Positions 18,806 through 27,435 of a stretch of DNA of 64,000 bases are shown in pieces. The position numbers and the translations under genes were made by a program. The DNA is from Corynebacterium bovis DSM 20582 = CIP 54.80 (GTDB lineage: Bacteria; Actinomycetota; Actinomycetes; Mycobacteriales; Mycobacteriaceae). Numbering within the stretch: position 1 is the first letter of the stretch; every line of letters starts with the position of its first letter. The notes under the pieces are model-generated. The model was given only the letters and a program-made list of their open reading frames with translations. It ran no database searches and had not been told where the DNA came from. Location of the stretch: contig NZ_CP047187.1 in NCBI RefSeq assembly GCF_030408615.1, positions 1,488,001 to 1,552,000 on the forward strand. Reading direction: 5' to 3'.

Positions 18806-19735
18806 TCAGGCGCCGCCGACGGTGGCGGAGCCGGCGTTCGCGGCCGCGCCGTACGCCCCGGCGTGTCCGTCGAGCTGCTCCTTGACGGCCCGGACGGCGG
18901 TGATCCGCCCGGCGGTCGTGTCGATGTCGTCGACGGTCGAGACGGCGTCGGCCGCGGCGCGGCGACCGCGGACGATCCCGACGGCCCCGTCCTTCTCCGC
19001 GGCCCCGAGGCCCCCGGCGAGGACGACGCCGCGCGTGCGGGAGTCCATCGCCGTCGCGAGGTCGGCGACGACGGTGGTGCCGTAGTTGCCGTGCGCCGGG
19101 TCGCCCGAGGCGTCGCCCGTGACGATGACGACGGCGGCCGCCGTGCGCACGGTGCCGTCCCGGTAGTCGACGAAACCACCGTTCTTCAGGGCACCGAGCA
19201 CGACCGCCCGCTCCGAGTCGCTCGCCGGCGGCTTGCCGTCCGAGCCCGTCGTGAGGGCGGAGCCGAGCAGTTCGCCGATGTGCGTCCCGGGGGCGAGGTT
19301 GTTCTCCGACAACGAGGCTCCGGCGGGGAGGGAGTTCGCCGCGATCGACTTCAGCTCGTCACCGTTGTCCGCCGAGGTGAACTTCTCCGTGAGGGTGATG
19401 TCCCCCGCGTTGACCGCACCGGACTCGTCGAGCAGGTGCCGTGTCGCGGACACGGCGCGGTCGTCGGCGTCGTCGGTGGCGAGGATGAGGACGGGCTGGT
19501 CCCGGAGCAGGTCCTTGACCGCCGGGCCGGCGAGGCTCCGGTTGACCGCGTCGGCGGCGGCGGCCTTCGCCTCGGCCTTGTCCTTCGCCTGCCGCTCACT
19601 GTCGAGACTGCGCTGCACCTGCGTGGACTCGCCCCCGGGGCCGCCCTCGACGTTCGGGGCGAGGACGAAGAACCCCAGGAGTGTGCCGAGTGCGATCCCG
19701 GCCCCGAGGCCGGCGACGGCTGATGACGTTTTCAC
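18806..19735 (-). CDS. steB: SteB / MctB-family envelope protein
   Basis: 309-residue protein of the MctB (copper transporter MctB, Rv1698-type) family. One N-terminal hydrophobic helix (about 8-28, VAGLGAGIALGTLLGFFVLA) is followed by a coiled-coil-prone stretch (about 38-65) and an extracytoplasmic alpha/beta domain. In C. glutamicum the gene after steA was named steB; the pair acts in daughter-cell separation by modulating peptidoglycan hydrolysis. The mycobacterial homologue was proposed as a copper-efflux protein. No Cys/Met/His metal cluster is visible here, which favours the envelope role. GTG start with GGAGGAATCAACC upstream; 20 bases after steA. Confidence 0.88.
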   Translation of the reverse strand: MKTSSAVAGLGAGIALGTLLGFFVLAPNVEGGPGGESTQVQRSLDSERQAKDKAEAKAAAADAVNRSLAGPAVKDLLRDQPVLILATDDADDRAVSATRHLLDESGAVNAGDITLTEKFTSADNGDELKSIAANSLPAGASLSENNLAPGTHIGELLGSALTTGSDGKPPASDSERAVVLGALKNGGFVDYRDGTVRTAAAVVIVTGDASGDPAHGNYGTTVVADLATAMDSRTRGVVLAGGLGAAEKDGAVGIVRGRRAAADAVSTVDDIDTTAGRITAVRAVKEQLDGHAGAYGAAANAGSATVGGA

Positions 19736-19755
19736 GGTTGATTCCTCCGTCGCTT

Positions 19756-20937
19756 CTACGAGAACAGGGACTGCATGTGGATGGCGAAGTTGTTCCAGCT
19801 GTCGATGAGGTTGTCGGCGAACCCGCCGTCCCCGCTGAAACCGGCGATGAGGACGACGACCACGACGGCGAGGAGCACCGCGAGGACGGCCCAGATCCAG
19901 CCCCCGCCGGACCGGGAGACCCGGTAGAGCTCGGCCACCGCGTCGGCGTCGACGAGCTTCCCGCCGACCTTCAGCCGGGACAGCAGCGCCGACGGGGTGT
20001 CCCGCGACCGGTCCTCGTCGAAGAGGTGGTCGAGGTCCATGTGCTCGCCGAGCAGGACGACCATCGACGCACCGTGGTACTCGGCGAGGAGGAGCGCGAG
20101 GTCGGTCGGCTCGTTCGACGCGGCGGGGAAGGTCATCGCCCCGACGCCGAGATCCTGGATGCGCTCGAGGCCGTGGGCGTGCCCGTCGGGCTCGGCGGGG
20201 AGGATCACCGTCGCCCCGCAGCGCAGCGCCTCGGTGCCGATGACCTCCGGGTCGCCGACGATGACCTTCGGCCGGTAGCCGGCCTTCATGAGGTCGTCCG
20301 CGGCGGCACCGACGGCGATGATGACGGGGTCGTACTCGCGGATGAAGTTCCGCAGCGAGCGCAGCCGGTCGCGGAACGCCGGCGCGGGGGCGACGACGAG
20401 GACCTTGCGGTCGTCCATGTCCACGGCGACGTCCGGGATCCCGAGGCCGTCGATGAGCAGGGGTGCCTCCGTGCGGACGAACTCCGCGGTGTTGCCGGCC
20501 AGGGCCTCCATGTGGTCGCCGAGCGCCTCGCGGGCGTCGTCGAACCGTTCGACGGCCGTGTCCTCGTCGAGGACGGTCCCCCCGCCGATGGACCGCTCGC
20601 CGTACCAGACCTTGCCCTCGTACACGCGGGCCTTCTTGCCGTTCCGGACGTACTCGAGGATGCCCTCCCCGGCGTCCTCGACGAGCACGACCCCGGCGTC
20701 GAGGAGCATGTGCGGACCGAAGTTGGGCACGTTCCCGGTGGTGAACCTCGCGATGTTCACGACCGCCCCGACCCGGGCGTCGACGAGTTTCTGCGCGGTG
20801 CCACGGCTCATGTCGGGGGCCCGCACGACGGCGATGTCGCCCTCGCCGAGCTTCGAGAACCCCTTGGAGCCTGTGCAGTCCCGGAGATGGCCGTGGATAC
20901 CGGGCAGGTCCGTTCGCGAGAAGATCATGGGCCCCAT
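19756..20937 (-). CDS. steA: cytokinetic protein SteA
   Basis: 393-residue protein with a soluble N-terminal portion resembling the thiamine-pyrophosphokinase-like fold (GDPEVIGTEAL and VVAPAPAFRDRL segments). One C-terminal transmembrane helix (WIWAVLAVLLAVVVVVLIAGF, about 345-365) is followed by a short tail. Corynebacterial SteA is recruited to the division site and works with SteB in cell separation. Two in-frame ATGs are possible (20937 and 20928); neither has a strong ribosome site. It lies in the order recN-steA-steB, which is conserved in Corynebacterium. The function is from characterised orthologues. Confidence 0.9.
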   Translation of the reverse strand: MGPMIFSRTDLPGIHGHLRDCTGSKGFSKLGEGDIAVVRAPDMSRGTAQKLVDARVGAVVNIARFTTGNVPNFGPHMLLDAGVVLVEDAGEGILEYVRNGKKARVYEGKVWYGERSIGGGTVLDEDTAVERFDDAREALGDHMEALAGNTAEFVRTEAPLLIDGLGIPDVAVDMDDRKVLVVAPAPAFRDRLRSLRNFIREYDPVIIAVGAAADDLMKAGYRPKVIVGDPEVIGTEALRCGATVILPAEPDGHAHGLERIQDLGVGAMTFPAASNEPTDLALLLAEYHGASMVVLLGEHMDLDHLFDEDRSRDTPSALLSRLKVGGKLVDADAVAELYRVSRSGGGWIWAVLAVLLAVVVVVLIAGFSGDGGFADNLIDSWNNFAIHMQSLFS

Positions 20938-21040
20938 TGTGCGGGGTGACGGGGGTGGAGGGGTGAAGGCGCGCCGAACGCCCCCGCGGTGGAGTGCCGG
21001 ACCACCCCCCGGGCCCCGCACGTCCCCCGCTCCGGGGTGA

Positions 21041-21059
21041 CCGTCGTCGGGTACGACGG
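21041..21059 (-). terminator. hairpin between recN and steA
   Basis: CCGTCGT / ACGACGG, seven base pairs with a five-base loop, lies 28 bases downstream of the recN stop. No U-tract. Confidence 0.35.
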
Positions 21060-21086
21060 GCCCCGACCGGCCGTGGGCCCGCCCGT

Positions 21087-22847
21087 TCAGCTGCGGGCCG
21101 GTCGCCGCCGGGCCGCCGCCGGGGACGACGACCGGTCCCCCCGTCCCTCCCGCGACGCACGCCCGGACGCGGGTGCGAGCTCCGCCGCGGTCCGCAGGAG
21201 TTCCTCGGCGTGGGCGCGGCCCGTCTCGGACTCGATCCCGGCGAGCATCCGGGACAGCTCCTCGACGCGCTCGTCGTCGCTGAGCGTCCGGACGTCCGAC
21301 GTCACCGACGACTCCGACGTCGCCTTGGACACGTGGAGGTGCGCGTCGGCGAACGCCGCGACCTGGGGCAGGTGCGTCACGACGATGACCTGGTTGTCGA
21401 CCGCCAGGGCCGCGAGCCTGCGACCGATCTCGACGGCCGCCTTCCCGCCGACGCCGGCGTCGACCTCGTCGAAGACCATCGTCCGACCCGACCCGGCGAG
21501 GATGACCTCGAGCGCGAGCATGACCCGGGACAGCTCACCACCCGACGCACTCGACGACAGCGGCACCGCGTGCCCGCCCTGGACCAGCATGAACCGGACC
21601 TCGTCCATCCCGTCCGGGCCGCACGCCTTCGCCGCGGCCGCGCCCCGGACCGCCGGGGTGTCAACCTCGACGCGCACCTCCGCGGCCATGTGGAGCCCCC
21701 GGATCTCCTCCGTGACGTCGGCGGACAGCCGCCGGGCGGCGTCGGACCGCGCCGCGGTCAACGCCCGCGCCTCCTCGACCATCGCGGTCGCCGCGGCCTG
21801 CACCTCCCCCTGGAGTTTCTCGACGGCCTCCCCGGACACGTCGATCGACCCGAGCCGCTCCCGGGCCTGGTCGCGCCACGCCAGGACCCCGTCGACGTCG
21901 ACGGCGTACTTCCGCAGCTCCCGGAGGTCCTGCTGCCGCTGGAGCAGCCCCTCCAACGAGTCCGGGTCCGGCACGTCGCCGACGACGCGCCCGATCTCCT
22001 GCGAGATGTCCCCGAGCACGCCCGTGACCTCGGCGACCCGCCCGGCGAGCTCCTCGAGCCGGGGGTCCCCCGCCACGCCGGTGAGCGCCGCGTGCGCGCG
22101 GCCCAGGAGGTCGGACGCGCCGGGTGTCTCGCCGTCGTCCCCGTCGATGGCGGTGATCGCGACGTGTGCGGCCTCGCGGACGTCGTCGGCGTCCTGGAGG
22201 CGGGCGATCGTGGCCTTGAGCTCCGCGTCCTCCCCCGGCTGCGGGTCGAGGGCGTCGATCTCCTCCAGCGCCCGGGTCAGCGAGTCCGCCTCGAGGGCGA
22301 GCTCCCGCCGGTCCTCGGTGCGCCGGCGGAGGTCGCGGGAGAGGTCGATCCACCGTTGCCGGCGCCCGCGGTAGGATTCCCGGGCGCCGTCGAGCCCGGC
22401 GAAGCGGTCCAACGCGCGGAGCTGCCGCACCGGGTCGAGCAGCCGCAGCTGGTCGTTCTGCCCGTGGATCGTGATGACGTGGGAGGCGAACTCCCCGAGG
22501 ACCCCCGCGGCGACGGTGCGTCCCGCCAGGTGGGCGCGCGACCGGCCGGACGCGTTGACGCTCCGGGAGGCGATGACCTCGCCGTCCTCGACGAACCCGC
22601 CGATGTCCTCGACCATCGCGGCGACCGCCGGCGAGTCCGTCGTGAAGATCCCGTCGACGGTGGCCTTGTCCGCGCCGTTGCGCACCCGGGAGGCGTCGGC
22701 GCGGTGCCCGGACAGCAGGCGCAGGCCGGTGACCACCATCGTCTTGCCCGCGCCGGTCTCGCCCGTGACGACGGTCAGCCCGTCGGCGAAGACGGCGGTG
22801 GCCTCCTCGATGACACCGACGTTCCGTATCTGCAGCTCATTCAGCAT
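21087..22847 (-). CDS. recN: DNA repair protein RecN
   Basis: 586-residue SMC-like ATPase of double-strand-break repair. Walker A is GETGAGKT (29-36), the coiled-coil arms lie in the middle (rich in Glu/Arg/Leu heptads), and the ABC signature SSSASGGELSRVMLALE and Walker B MVFDEVDAG are in the C-terminal half. The last ~30 residues are Arg/Ser-rich and disordered. The N-terminus (MLNELQIRNVGVIEEA) is exactly that of the family. TAGAGT lies nine bases before the ATG and no ribosome site is seen, so a nearly leaderless mRNA is possible. It is 93 bases after nadK. I see no LexA box in front of it. Confidence 0.95.
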   Translation of the reverse strand: MLNELQIRNVGVIEEATAVFADGLTVVTGETGAGKTMVVTGLRLLSGHRADASRVRNGADKATVDGIFTTDSPAVAAMVEDIGGFVEDGEVIASRSVNASGRSRAHLAGRTVAAGVLGEFASHVITIHGQNDQLRLLDPVRQLRALDRFAGLDGARESYRGRRQRWIDLSRDLRRRTEDRRELALEADSLTRALEEIDALDPQPGEDAELKATIARLQDADDVREAAHVAITAIDGDDGETPGASDLLGRAHAALTGVAGDPRLEELAGRVAEVTGVLGDISQEIGRVVGDVPDPDSLEGLLQRQQDLRELRKYAVDVDGVLAWRDQARERLGSIDVSGEAVEKLQGEVQAAATAMVEEARALTAARSDAARRLSADVTEEIRGLHMAAEVRVEVDTPAVRGAAAAKACGPDGMDEVRFMLVQGGHAVPLSSSASGGELSRVMLALEVILAGSGRTMVFDEVDAGVGGKAAVEIGRRLAALAVDNQVIVVTHLPQVAAFADAHLHVSKATSESSVTSDVRTLSDDERVEELSRMLAGIESETGRAHAEELLRTAAELAPASGRASREGRGDRSSSPAAARRRPARS

Positions 22848-22940
22848 AGGGTGCCCACTCTACCCACTGCCCCGGACACTCCCGCCGCACCCACCACGCC
22901 GGCCTCGCCGGACCACCGGGCCTGTCCGTCCACGCCCCGG

Positions 22941-23969
22941 TCACCGCCGCGGGCCCCGCCACCCGGTGACGGGCAGCCGGAACTTGTGGACGAGCCGGTC
23001 GGCGAACGGCGCCGTGTCGAGCCGAACCCACCGGACGTCCTGCGGACCGCGGCGGATCTCCACGCGCGCGCCCGGGGGCATGTGGATCTGCCGGAACCCG
23101 TCCATCACGGCCGTCGCCGGGGAGGTCTGGGGGTTCGTCTCGACGGCGACGGTCGTGTCCGGGCTGACGACGAGCGGCCGCGCGAACAGCGTGTGCGCGT
23201 TCGACGGCACGACGAGGATCGACTCCAGCTCCGGCCACAGCACCGGCCCGCCCGCGGAGAAGGCGTAGGCGGTGGACCCGGTCGGCGTGGAGACGAGGAC
23301 GCCGTCGCACCCGAAGGAGGACACCGGGCGGAGGTCGATCTCGAGGATCGTGTCCAGCACACCCTGCCGGTTGAGGTTCTCGACGGAGCACTCGTTGAGC
23401 GCCCAGCCGGTGCCGAGGACCCGCCCCTGGCCGTCGCGGACGGTGACGGACAGGGTCATGCGGGTCTCGACGCGGTAGTCCCGCTCGATGACCTTGTTGA
23501 TCGCCTCCCCGAGGGAGTCCTGCTCCCACTCCGCGAGGAAGCCGATGTGGCCCATGTTGATCCCGAGGACGGGGACGTCCTGGGCGTGGGCGATGTCCGC
23601 GGCCCGGAGGAAGGTGCCGTCGCCGCCGAGGACGACGACCATCTCCACGCCGGTGGCGGCCTCCGGGGTGTGGCCGTAGCGGGGGAACCGCCCGAGGATC
23701 TCGTGGCGGGCGACGGGCGCCGGGTCGTCGGTCGCCATGACGCGCACCCGGATGCCGCCGTCGTGGAGCTGCTGCGCGGCCTCCGCGGCGAGGCTGAGGT
23801 TGCCGTGCGCCCCGGTGTGGGCGACGAGGAGCACCTCCCGGGGGGCGGTCCCGCCGTCCTTGTCGGCCTGCGTGTCCTGCGCCTGCGTGTCCTGCGCGTC
23901 CCGGCCCTGCGTGTCCTGCCGGTCGTTGTCCCCGGGGCGCGCGTCACCCCGTCCTGTCGCTGCGGTCAC
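22941..23969 (-). CDS. nadK: NAD kinase
   Basis: 342-residue (poly)phosphate/ATP-NAD kinase making NADP+. The phosphate-binding GGDG motif is at 115-118, followed by the conserved GINMGHIGFLAE and the NE/D block (NECSVEN). The NAD-binding TPTGSTAYAFSAGGP motif is complete. The first ~43 residues are a repetitive Gln/Asp/Thr stretch (QDTQ/AQDTQ units) not seen in typical NadK. The GTG start overlaps the tlyA stop (GTGA) and has GGAGGG upstream, so the extension is likely translated. It is coupled to tlyA; recN follows. Confidence 0.95.
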   Translation of the reverse strand: MTAATGRGDARPGDNDRQDTQGRDAQDTQAQDTQADKDGGTAPREVLLVAHTGAHGNLSLAAEAAQQLHDGGIRVRVMATDDPAPVARHEILGRFPRYGHTPEAATGVEMVVVLGGDGTFLRAADIAHAQDVPVLGINMGHIGFLAEWEQDSLGEAINKVIERDYRVETRMTLSVTVRDGQGRVLGTGWALNECSVENLNRQGVLDTILEIDLRPVSSFGCDGVLVSTPTGSTAYAFSAGGPVLWPELESILVVPSNAHTLFARPLVVSPDTTVAVETNPQTSPATAVMDGFRQIHMPPGARVEIRRGPQDVRWVRLDTAPFADRLVHKFRLPVTGWRGPRR

Positions 23970-24805
23970 TGCGGGCCCTCCTCGATCGCGGTGTCGACCA
24001 TGCGCCGCAGCTCGTCACCGCCGGGCGCTCCGGCTCCACCGTCGTTCACCAGCCACAGGAAGTACTCCACGTTTCCGCTCGGTCCGGGCAGCGGCGAGGC
24101 GACGACGGCTCTCGTAGACAAACCATACGTCACTGCAGCCTCCGCCACCTGCCGTGTCACCTCCGCGCGCAGCGCGGGGTCACGGACGACCCCACCGTGC
24201 CCGAGCCGGTCGCGACCGACCTCGAACTGCGGCTTCACCATGGGAAGCAGGTCCCCTCCCGGCCGCACGCAGCGCGCGAGGGCCGGCAGCACGAGCTCGA
24301 CCGAGATGAACGACAGGTCACCGACCATCGTGTCGGCGGCACCCCCGAGGGTGTCCGGGGTGAGCGTGCGTACGTTCGTCCGGTCGAGGACGGTCACCCG
24401 CGGGTCGTTCTGCAACCGCCACACGAGCTGGCCGTACCCCACGTCCACGGCGAGGACCTCCCGGGCACCCCGGTCGAGGCACACGTCGGTGAACCCGCCG
24501 GTGGACGCCCCCGCGTCGAGCACGCGGCGGTCGCGGAGGTCGAGGCCGTCGGCCTCGAACGCGGCGAGGGCACCGAGGAGCTTGTGGGCGCCCCGGGAGG
24601 CCCAGCGGTCGTCGTCGCTGTCGGCGACGCGGATCGAGACGTCACCGTCGACCCCGGTGGCGGGTTTCGTCGCCGCCATACCGTTGACCGTCACCCGGCC
24701 GGCGTCGATCATCGCGCGGGCCTGCTCCCGTGACCGCGCGATGCGGCGCCGGACGAGTTCGACGTCCAGCCTGTTGAGCTGCCGTCTCCCTGACTTTCCC
24801 GCCAT
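23966..24805 (-). CDS. tlyA: TlyA-type rRNA 2'-O-methyltransferase
   Basis: 279-residue protein with an N-terminal S4 RNA-binding domain (about 10-70, LDVELVRRRIARSREQARAM) and a FtsJ-like SAM methyltransferase domain (motif I LDAGASTGGFTD, about 96-107). Characterised TlyA proteins methylate 23S C1920 and, in the long type, 16S C1402-C1409, which affects capreomycin sensitivity. The start codon shares one base with the stop of the preceding small ORF (TGATG). The stop overlaps nadK. The cluster HAD-small ORF-tlyA-nadK-recN is conserved in Actinobacteria. Confidence 0.93.
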   Translation of the reverse strand: MAGKSGRRQLNRLDVELVRRRIARSREQARAMIDAGRVTVNGMAATKPATGVDGDVSIRVADSDDDRWASRGAHKLLGALAAFEADGLDLRDRRVLDAGASTGGFTDVCLDRGAREVLAVDVGYGQLVWRLQNDPRVTVLDRTNVRTLTPDTLGGAADTMVGDLSFISVELVLPALARCVRPGGDLLPMVKPQFEVGRDRLGHGGVVRDPALRAEVTRQVAEAAVTYGLSTRAVVASPLPGPSGNVEYFLWLVNDGGAGAPGGDELRRMVDTAIEEGPQ

Positions 24806-25131
24806 CAGCGTCCCTCCAGTGCGTCGTTGACCAGGCGGTGCGCCTCCTCGAGCAGCTCCGCCTCCTCCTGACCGGTGCAGTCCGACGCGAGGAGGGCGTC
24901 GATCCGTTCCCTGAGCGCACCGGTGTCCACCGGGCCCGTCGTGGGGCCCGGCACAGGTCCGGTGGGGGTCCGACGCTGCCCTGCGCCGGCGACGTCGCCC
25001 GGCGTCGGGGTCGACGCCACGTGACCCGGCGTGGGGACGGTGGGGCCGTCCCCCCGGGTCCGGGCACCGGCGACGTCGCCCGGCGTCGGGGCGGGCCGGT
25101 CACCGCGCCGCGCCGCGTCGTCCCCGCTCAC
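24805..25131 (-). CDS. small protein of unknown function between HAD phosphatase and tlyA
   Basis: 108 residues from a GTG that overlaps the HAD stop (GTGA) to a stop that shares a base with the tlyA start. The C-terminal ~35 residues form an acidic amphipathic helix pair (LRERIDALLASDCTG, then EEAELLEEAHRLVNDAL). This is the only part that looks conserved; similarly placed small ORFs with such a tail are found in other corynebacteria. The N-terminal ~70 residues are Pro/Thr/Gly/Asp repeats of the type PTPGDVAGA. No catalytic motif, signal or membrane segment. Tight coupling on both sides supports that it is a real gene; its function is unknown. Confidence 0.72.
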   Translation of the reverse strand: MSGDDAARRGDRPAPTPGDVAGARTRGDGPTVPTPGHVASTPTPGDVAGAGQRRTPTGPVPGPTTGPVDTGALRERIDALLASDCTGQEEAELLEEAHRLVNDALEGR

Positions 25132-26324
25132 CGCCAGGCCTCCAACGCCGTGCCGGCCGCGTCGTCGGCCGCGGTGACCGTGACCGTGGTCCCCGCGTCG
25201 AGGAGCTCCCAGACGAGCGGGGCCGCCGCGCCGAGTGCGGCCGCGGCCATGTGCCCGACCGGACCGGTCGACCCGCCGTGCACGACCACGCCCGCCGTGG
25301 CCCCCGTCGCCCCCGGCCCGCCGACGGTGACCGTGACGCCGCCGCCGACCGCACCGGGGTCCGCGCCGAGTGCGGCGTCGTCCCGCTCGGCCCACCACCC
25401 GGGGCAGTGACCCGACAGCGAGGCCGCGACGACGGTCGGCCGGTGGGAGGTCGTGAGGATGTCACGGTGGCCGGAGACCCCCGTGAGCACGCAGAGGGTG
25501 TCCATGCCGGCGGCGATGCCTCCGGCGATGTCGGTGTCCAGACGGTCGCCGACGGCCAACGGGCGGGACGCGCCGAGCCGCCGGGCGGCGACGTGGAACA
25601 TGTCCGGGCCCGGCTTGCCGGCACTGCGCGGGGTCACCCCCGTCGCGGAGGTCACGGCGGCGACCATCGACCCGTTGCCGACGAGGAACCCGCGCTCCGA
25701 CGGGAGGGTGGTGTCGAGGTTCGACGCGATGTACACCGCACCGGCCCGGATCGCGAGTGCGGCCTCGGACAGCTCGCGCCAGCCGGTGGCCGGGGAGTGT
25801 CCGTGCAGCACGACGTGCGGGGCGGGGCGGGGCCCGTCGCCGGACGGGTCGGCGTCTGCGGCGGAGCCGGTACCCGCCGCGCGGTCGGGCGACGCCGCCG
25901 CCTCCGCGCGGTCGGCGGCCTCCGCGGCCGTGGTCACCGTGAAGCCGGCCTCCGCCGCGAGGTCCCGGAAGGAGTCCGCGCCGAGGACGAGAGCGTGGAC
26001 CGACGAGGGGTCGAGCCCCCGGTCCCGGGCGAGGACGTCGGCGGCGAGGGTGCACGCAGCCTGTGCTGACGTGAGCACGTCCCCGGGGCCGGCGGTGATG
26101 CCCATGGACCGCAGGTGGTCCGCGACCTGCTGCGGCGAGCGCGAGGCGTTGTTCGTCACGTAGACGACGGGGCGGCCGGCGAGAGCCTCCCCCGCCCCGG
26201 GGATCGGGCGGCCGCCCTCGAAGACGGTGCCGTCGAGGTCGACGAGCAGGCCGTCGTACCGTCCGAGCAGCTCGCCGGGGTCGCAGGCGATCGTGGCCGG
26301 GGTCTGGCTCGGGGTCTGGGTCAC
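25128..26324 (-). CDS. HAD-IIA family sugar/nitrophenyl phosphatase (NagD-like)
   Basis: 398-residue HAD hydrolase. The nucleophile motif is LLVDLDGTVFEGG with Asp29 and Asp31. A NagD-type cap domain follows (VVYVTNNASRSPQQV is motif II with TNN). GKPGPDMFHVA supplies the lysine, and GDRLDTDIAGGIAAGMDTLCVLTG is the acidic motif. It is longer than typical NagD (about 260-340 residues) because of an Ala/Asp-rich insertion in the cap (about 135-160) and a C-terminal extension of about 90 residues. The tlyA-linked HAD in mycobacteria was described as a phosphatase acting on glycerol-phosphate-type metabolites; the substrate here is not determinable. GTG start overlaps the TPR gene stop, with AAGGAG upstream. 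Confidence 0.88.
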   Translation of the reverse strand: MTQTPSQTPATIACDPGELLGRYDGLLVDLDGTVFEGGRPIPGAGEALAGRPVVYVTNNASRSPQQVADHLRSMGITAGPGDVLTSAQAACTLAADVLARDRGLDPSSVHALVLGADSFRDLAAEAGFTVTTAAEAADRAEAAASPDRAAGTGSAADADPSGDGPRPAPHVVLHGHSPATGWRELSEAALAIRAGAVYIASNLDTTLPSERGFLVGNGSMVAAVTSATGVTPRSAGKPGPDMFHVAARRLGASRPLAVGDRLDTDIAGGIAAGMDTLCVLTGVSGHRDILTTSHRPTVVAASLSGHCPGWWAERDDAALGADPGAVGGGVTVTVGGPGATGATAGVVVHGGSTGPVGHMAAAALGAAAPLVWELLDAGTTVTVTAADDAAGTALEAWR

Positions 26325-27397
26325 CGGAGCTCCTTCAGCCGCTCCTCGGTGTCGAGGACGCCGGTCTCGTCGAGCTTCCCCGCCCGGGTGAACCACTCGC
26401 GGGCCTCCTCGGTCCGGCCGGCCGCCGCGAGGGCGTCGGCGTACGCGTAGGTCACGCGGAGGACGGTGTGCTCCGGGAGGTCGGTGGCGGTCGTCTCCGG
26501 CTCGAGGGCCGCGAGGGCGTCCTCGTTGCGGGTGAGGTCGTGGTAGGCACCGGCGACGACGATCGCCAGCTCCGCGCGGGACTCCGGGTCCAGGTCCGCC
26601 GCCCCGGGCTCCGCGGCGATCTCGAGCGCCTTGTCGGGGCGGCCGAGGCCGCGCTCGCAGTCCGCCATGACCGCGAGCATCCCCGGGCCGCCACCGAGAC
26701 GGCGCGCGGCACGGAGCTCCGTGAGGGCTTCCTTCCACTCCCCGGCGTGGTAGGCGGTGATGCCGAGGGTCTCGCGGGTGATGGAGACCCGGCCGCCCCG
26801 GTCCTTCGCCGCCCGGGCGTGGGCGAGCGCCTTCTGCGGATCGTCGTCGAGGAGCGAGGCCGCCATGATCATGTGACGGGCGACCATGTCCGCGTTCTCC
26901 TTCGCCAGACTGCGCAGCTCCTGCCGCACCGCGGGGTCGAGCTCCTTCGGCGACACGTCGTCCGGGAGCGCCGGCTCCGCGCTCCGGCGCGACATCCGCT
27001 CCTCGCGGTAGCCGGAGCGCTGCGGGCCCGGGTGAGCGCCGCGGCCGCCCTGACCTGCACGGTTCGGGCGGAAGCCTCCCCCGTTACGGGGCCCGCCGCC
27101 GGACCGGCCGCGGCCGGCGCCGCCCGGACCGCCTGTCCGCGGGGCGTCGGCGCCCCGTGGGCCGCCGCGCCGGTTGTCCGATGATCCCCCGGAGGACCGC
27201 TGACCGCCGTCCCGCCGGCCGTCCCACCCACCGGACGAGCGCTGACCGCCGGACGACCGTGAGCCGCCCGTCGAGCGCGGCCCGCCGTCCCGACGGGGTC
27301 CCCCTGAGCCTCCTGCACCACCGCCCTGACGTCGGGAGCGGTCGTCTCGGCCGCCCCCCGAGGAGGAACGGCGAGGGGAAGACGGATGATCAGACAT
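26321..27397 (-). CDS. TPR-repeat protein with Arg/Gly-rich N-terminus
   Basis: 358 residues. Residues ~1-136 are extremely rich in Gly, Arg and Ser with repeated SSGG, RSSGGQ, RRDGG and GGPR units, and no predicted structure. Residues ~145-350 are helical with tetratricopeptide-like repeats (e.g. AHARAAKDRGGRVSITRETLGITAYHAG is broken into helix pairs, and YAYADALAAAGRTEEAREWF is a clear TPR unit). No enzymatic motif. Homologues occur in the same place (upstream of the HAD-tlyA cluster) in Corynebacterium and other actinobacteria. The RG-rich tail suggests RNA or acidic-polymer binding (inference). ATG follows AAAGG; it is the first gene of the operon. Confidence 0.82.
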   Translation of the reverse strand: MSDHPSSPRRSSSGGGRDDRSRRQGGGAGGSGGPRRDGGPRSTGGSRSSGGQRSSGGWDGRRDGGQRSSGGSSDNRRGGPRGADAPRTGGPGGAGRGRSGGGPRNGGGFRPNRAGQGGRGAHPGPQRSGYREERMSRRSAEPALPDDVSPKELDPAVRQELRSLAKENADMVARHMIMAASLLDDDPQKALAHARAAKDRGGRVSITRETLGITAYHAGEWKEALTELRAARRLGGGPGMLAVMADCERGLGRPDKALEIAAEPGAADLDPESRAELAIVVAGAYHDLTRNEDALAALEPETTATDLPEHTVLRVTYAYADALAAAGRTEEAREWFTRAGKLDETGVLDTEERLKELR

Positions 27398-27429
27398 CAA
27401 GGACCTTTCATACGGGCTACGGACGTCGA

Positions 27430-27435
27430 TCATTC
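27430..27435 (-). promoter_or_regulatory. probable -10 box of the TPR-HAD-tlyA-nadK operon
   Basis: TAGAAT, a good match to TATAAT, lies 33-38 bases upstream of the TPR gene ATG. The -35 is weak (GGTCTG region). Confidence 0.5.

Noticed and set aside
22848..22940. SOS box in front of recN
   Set aside because: Looked for TCGAAC-N4-GTTCGA-type sequence; nothing close is present.
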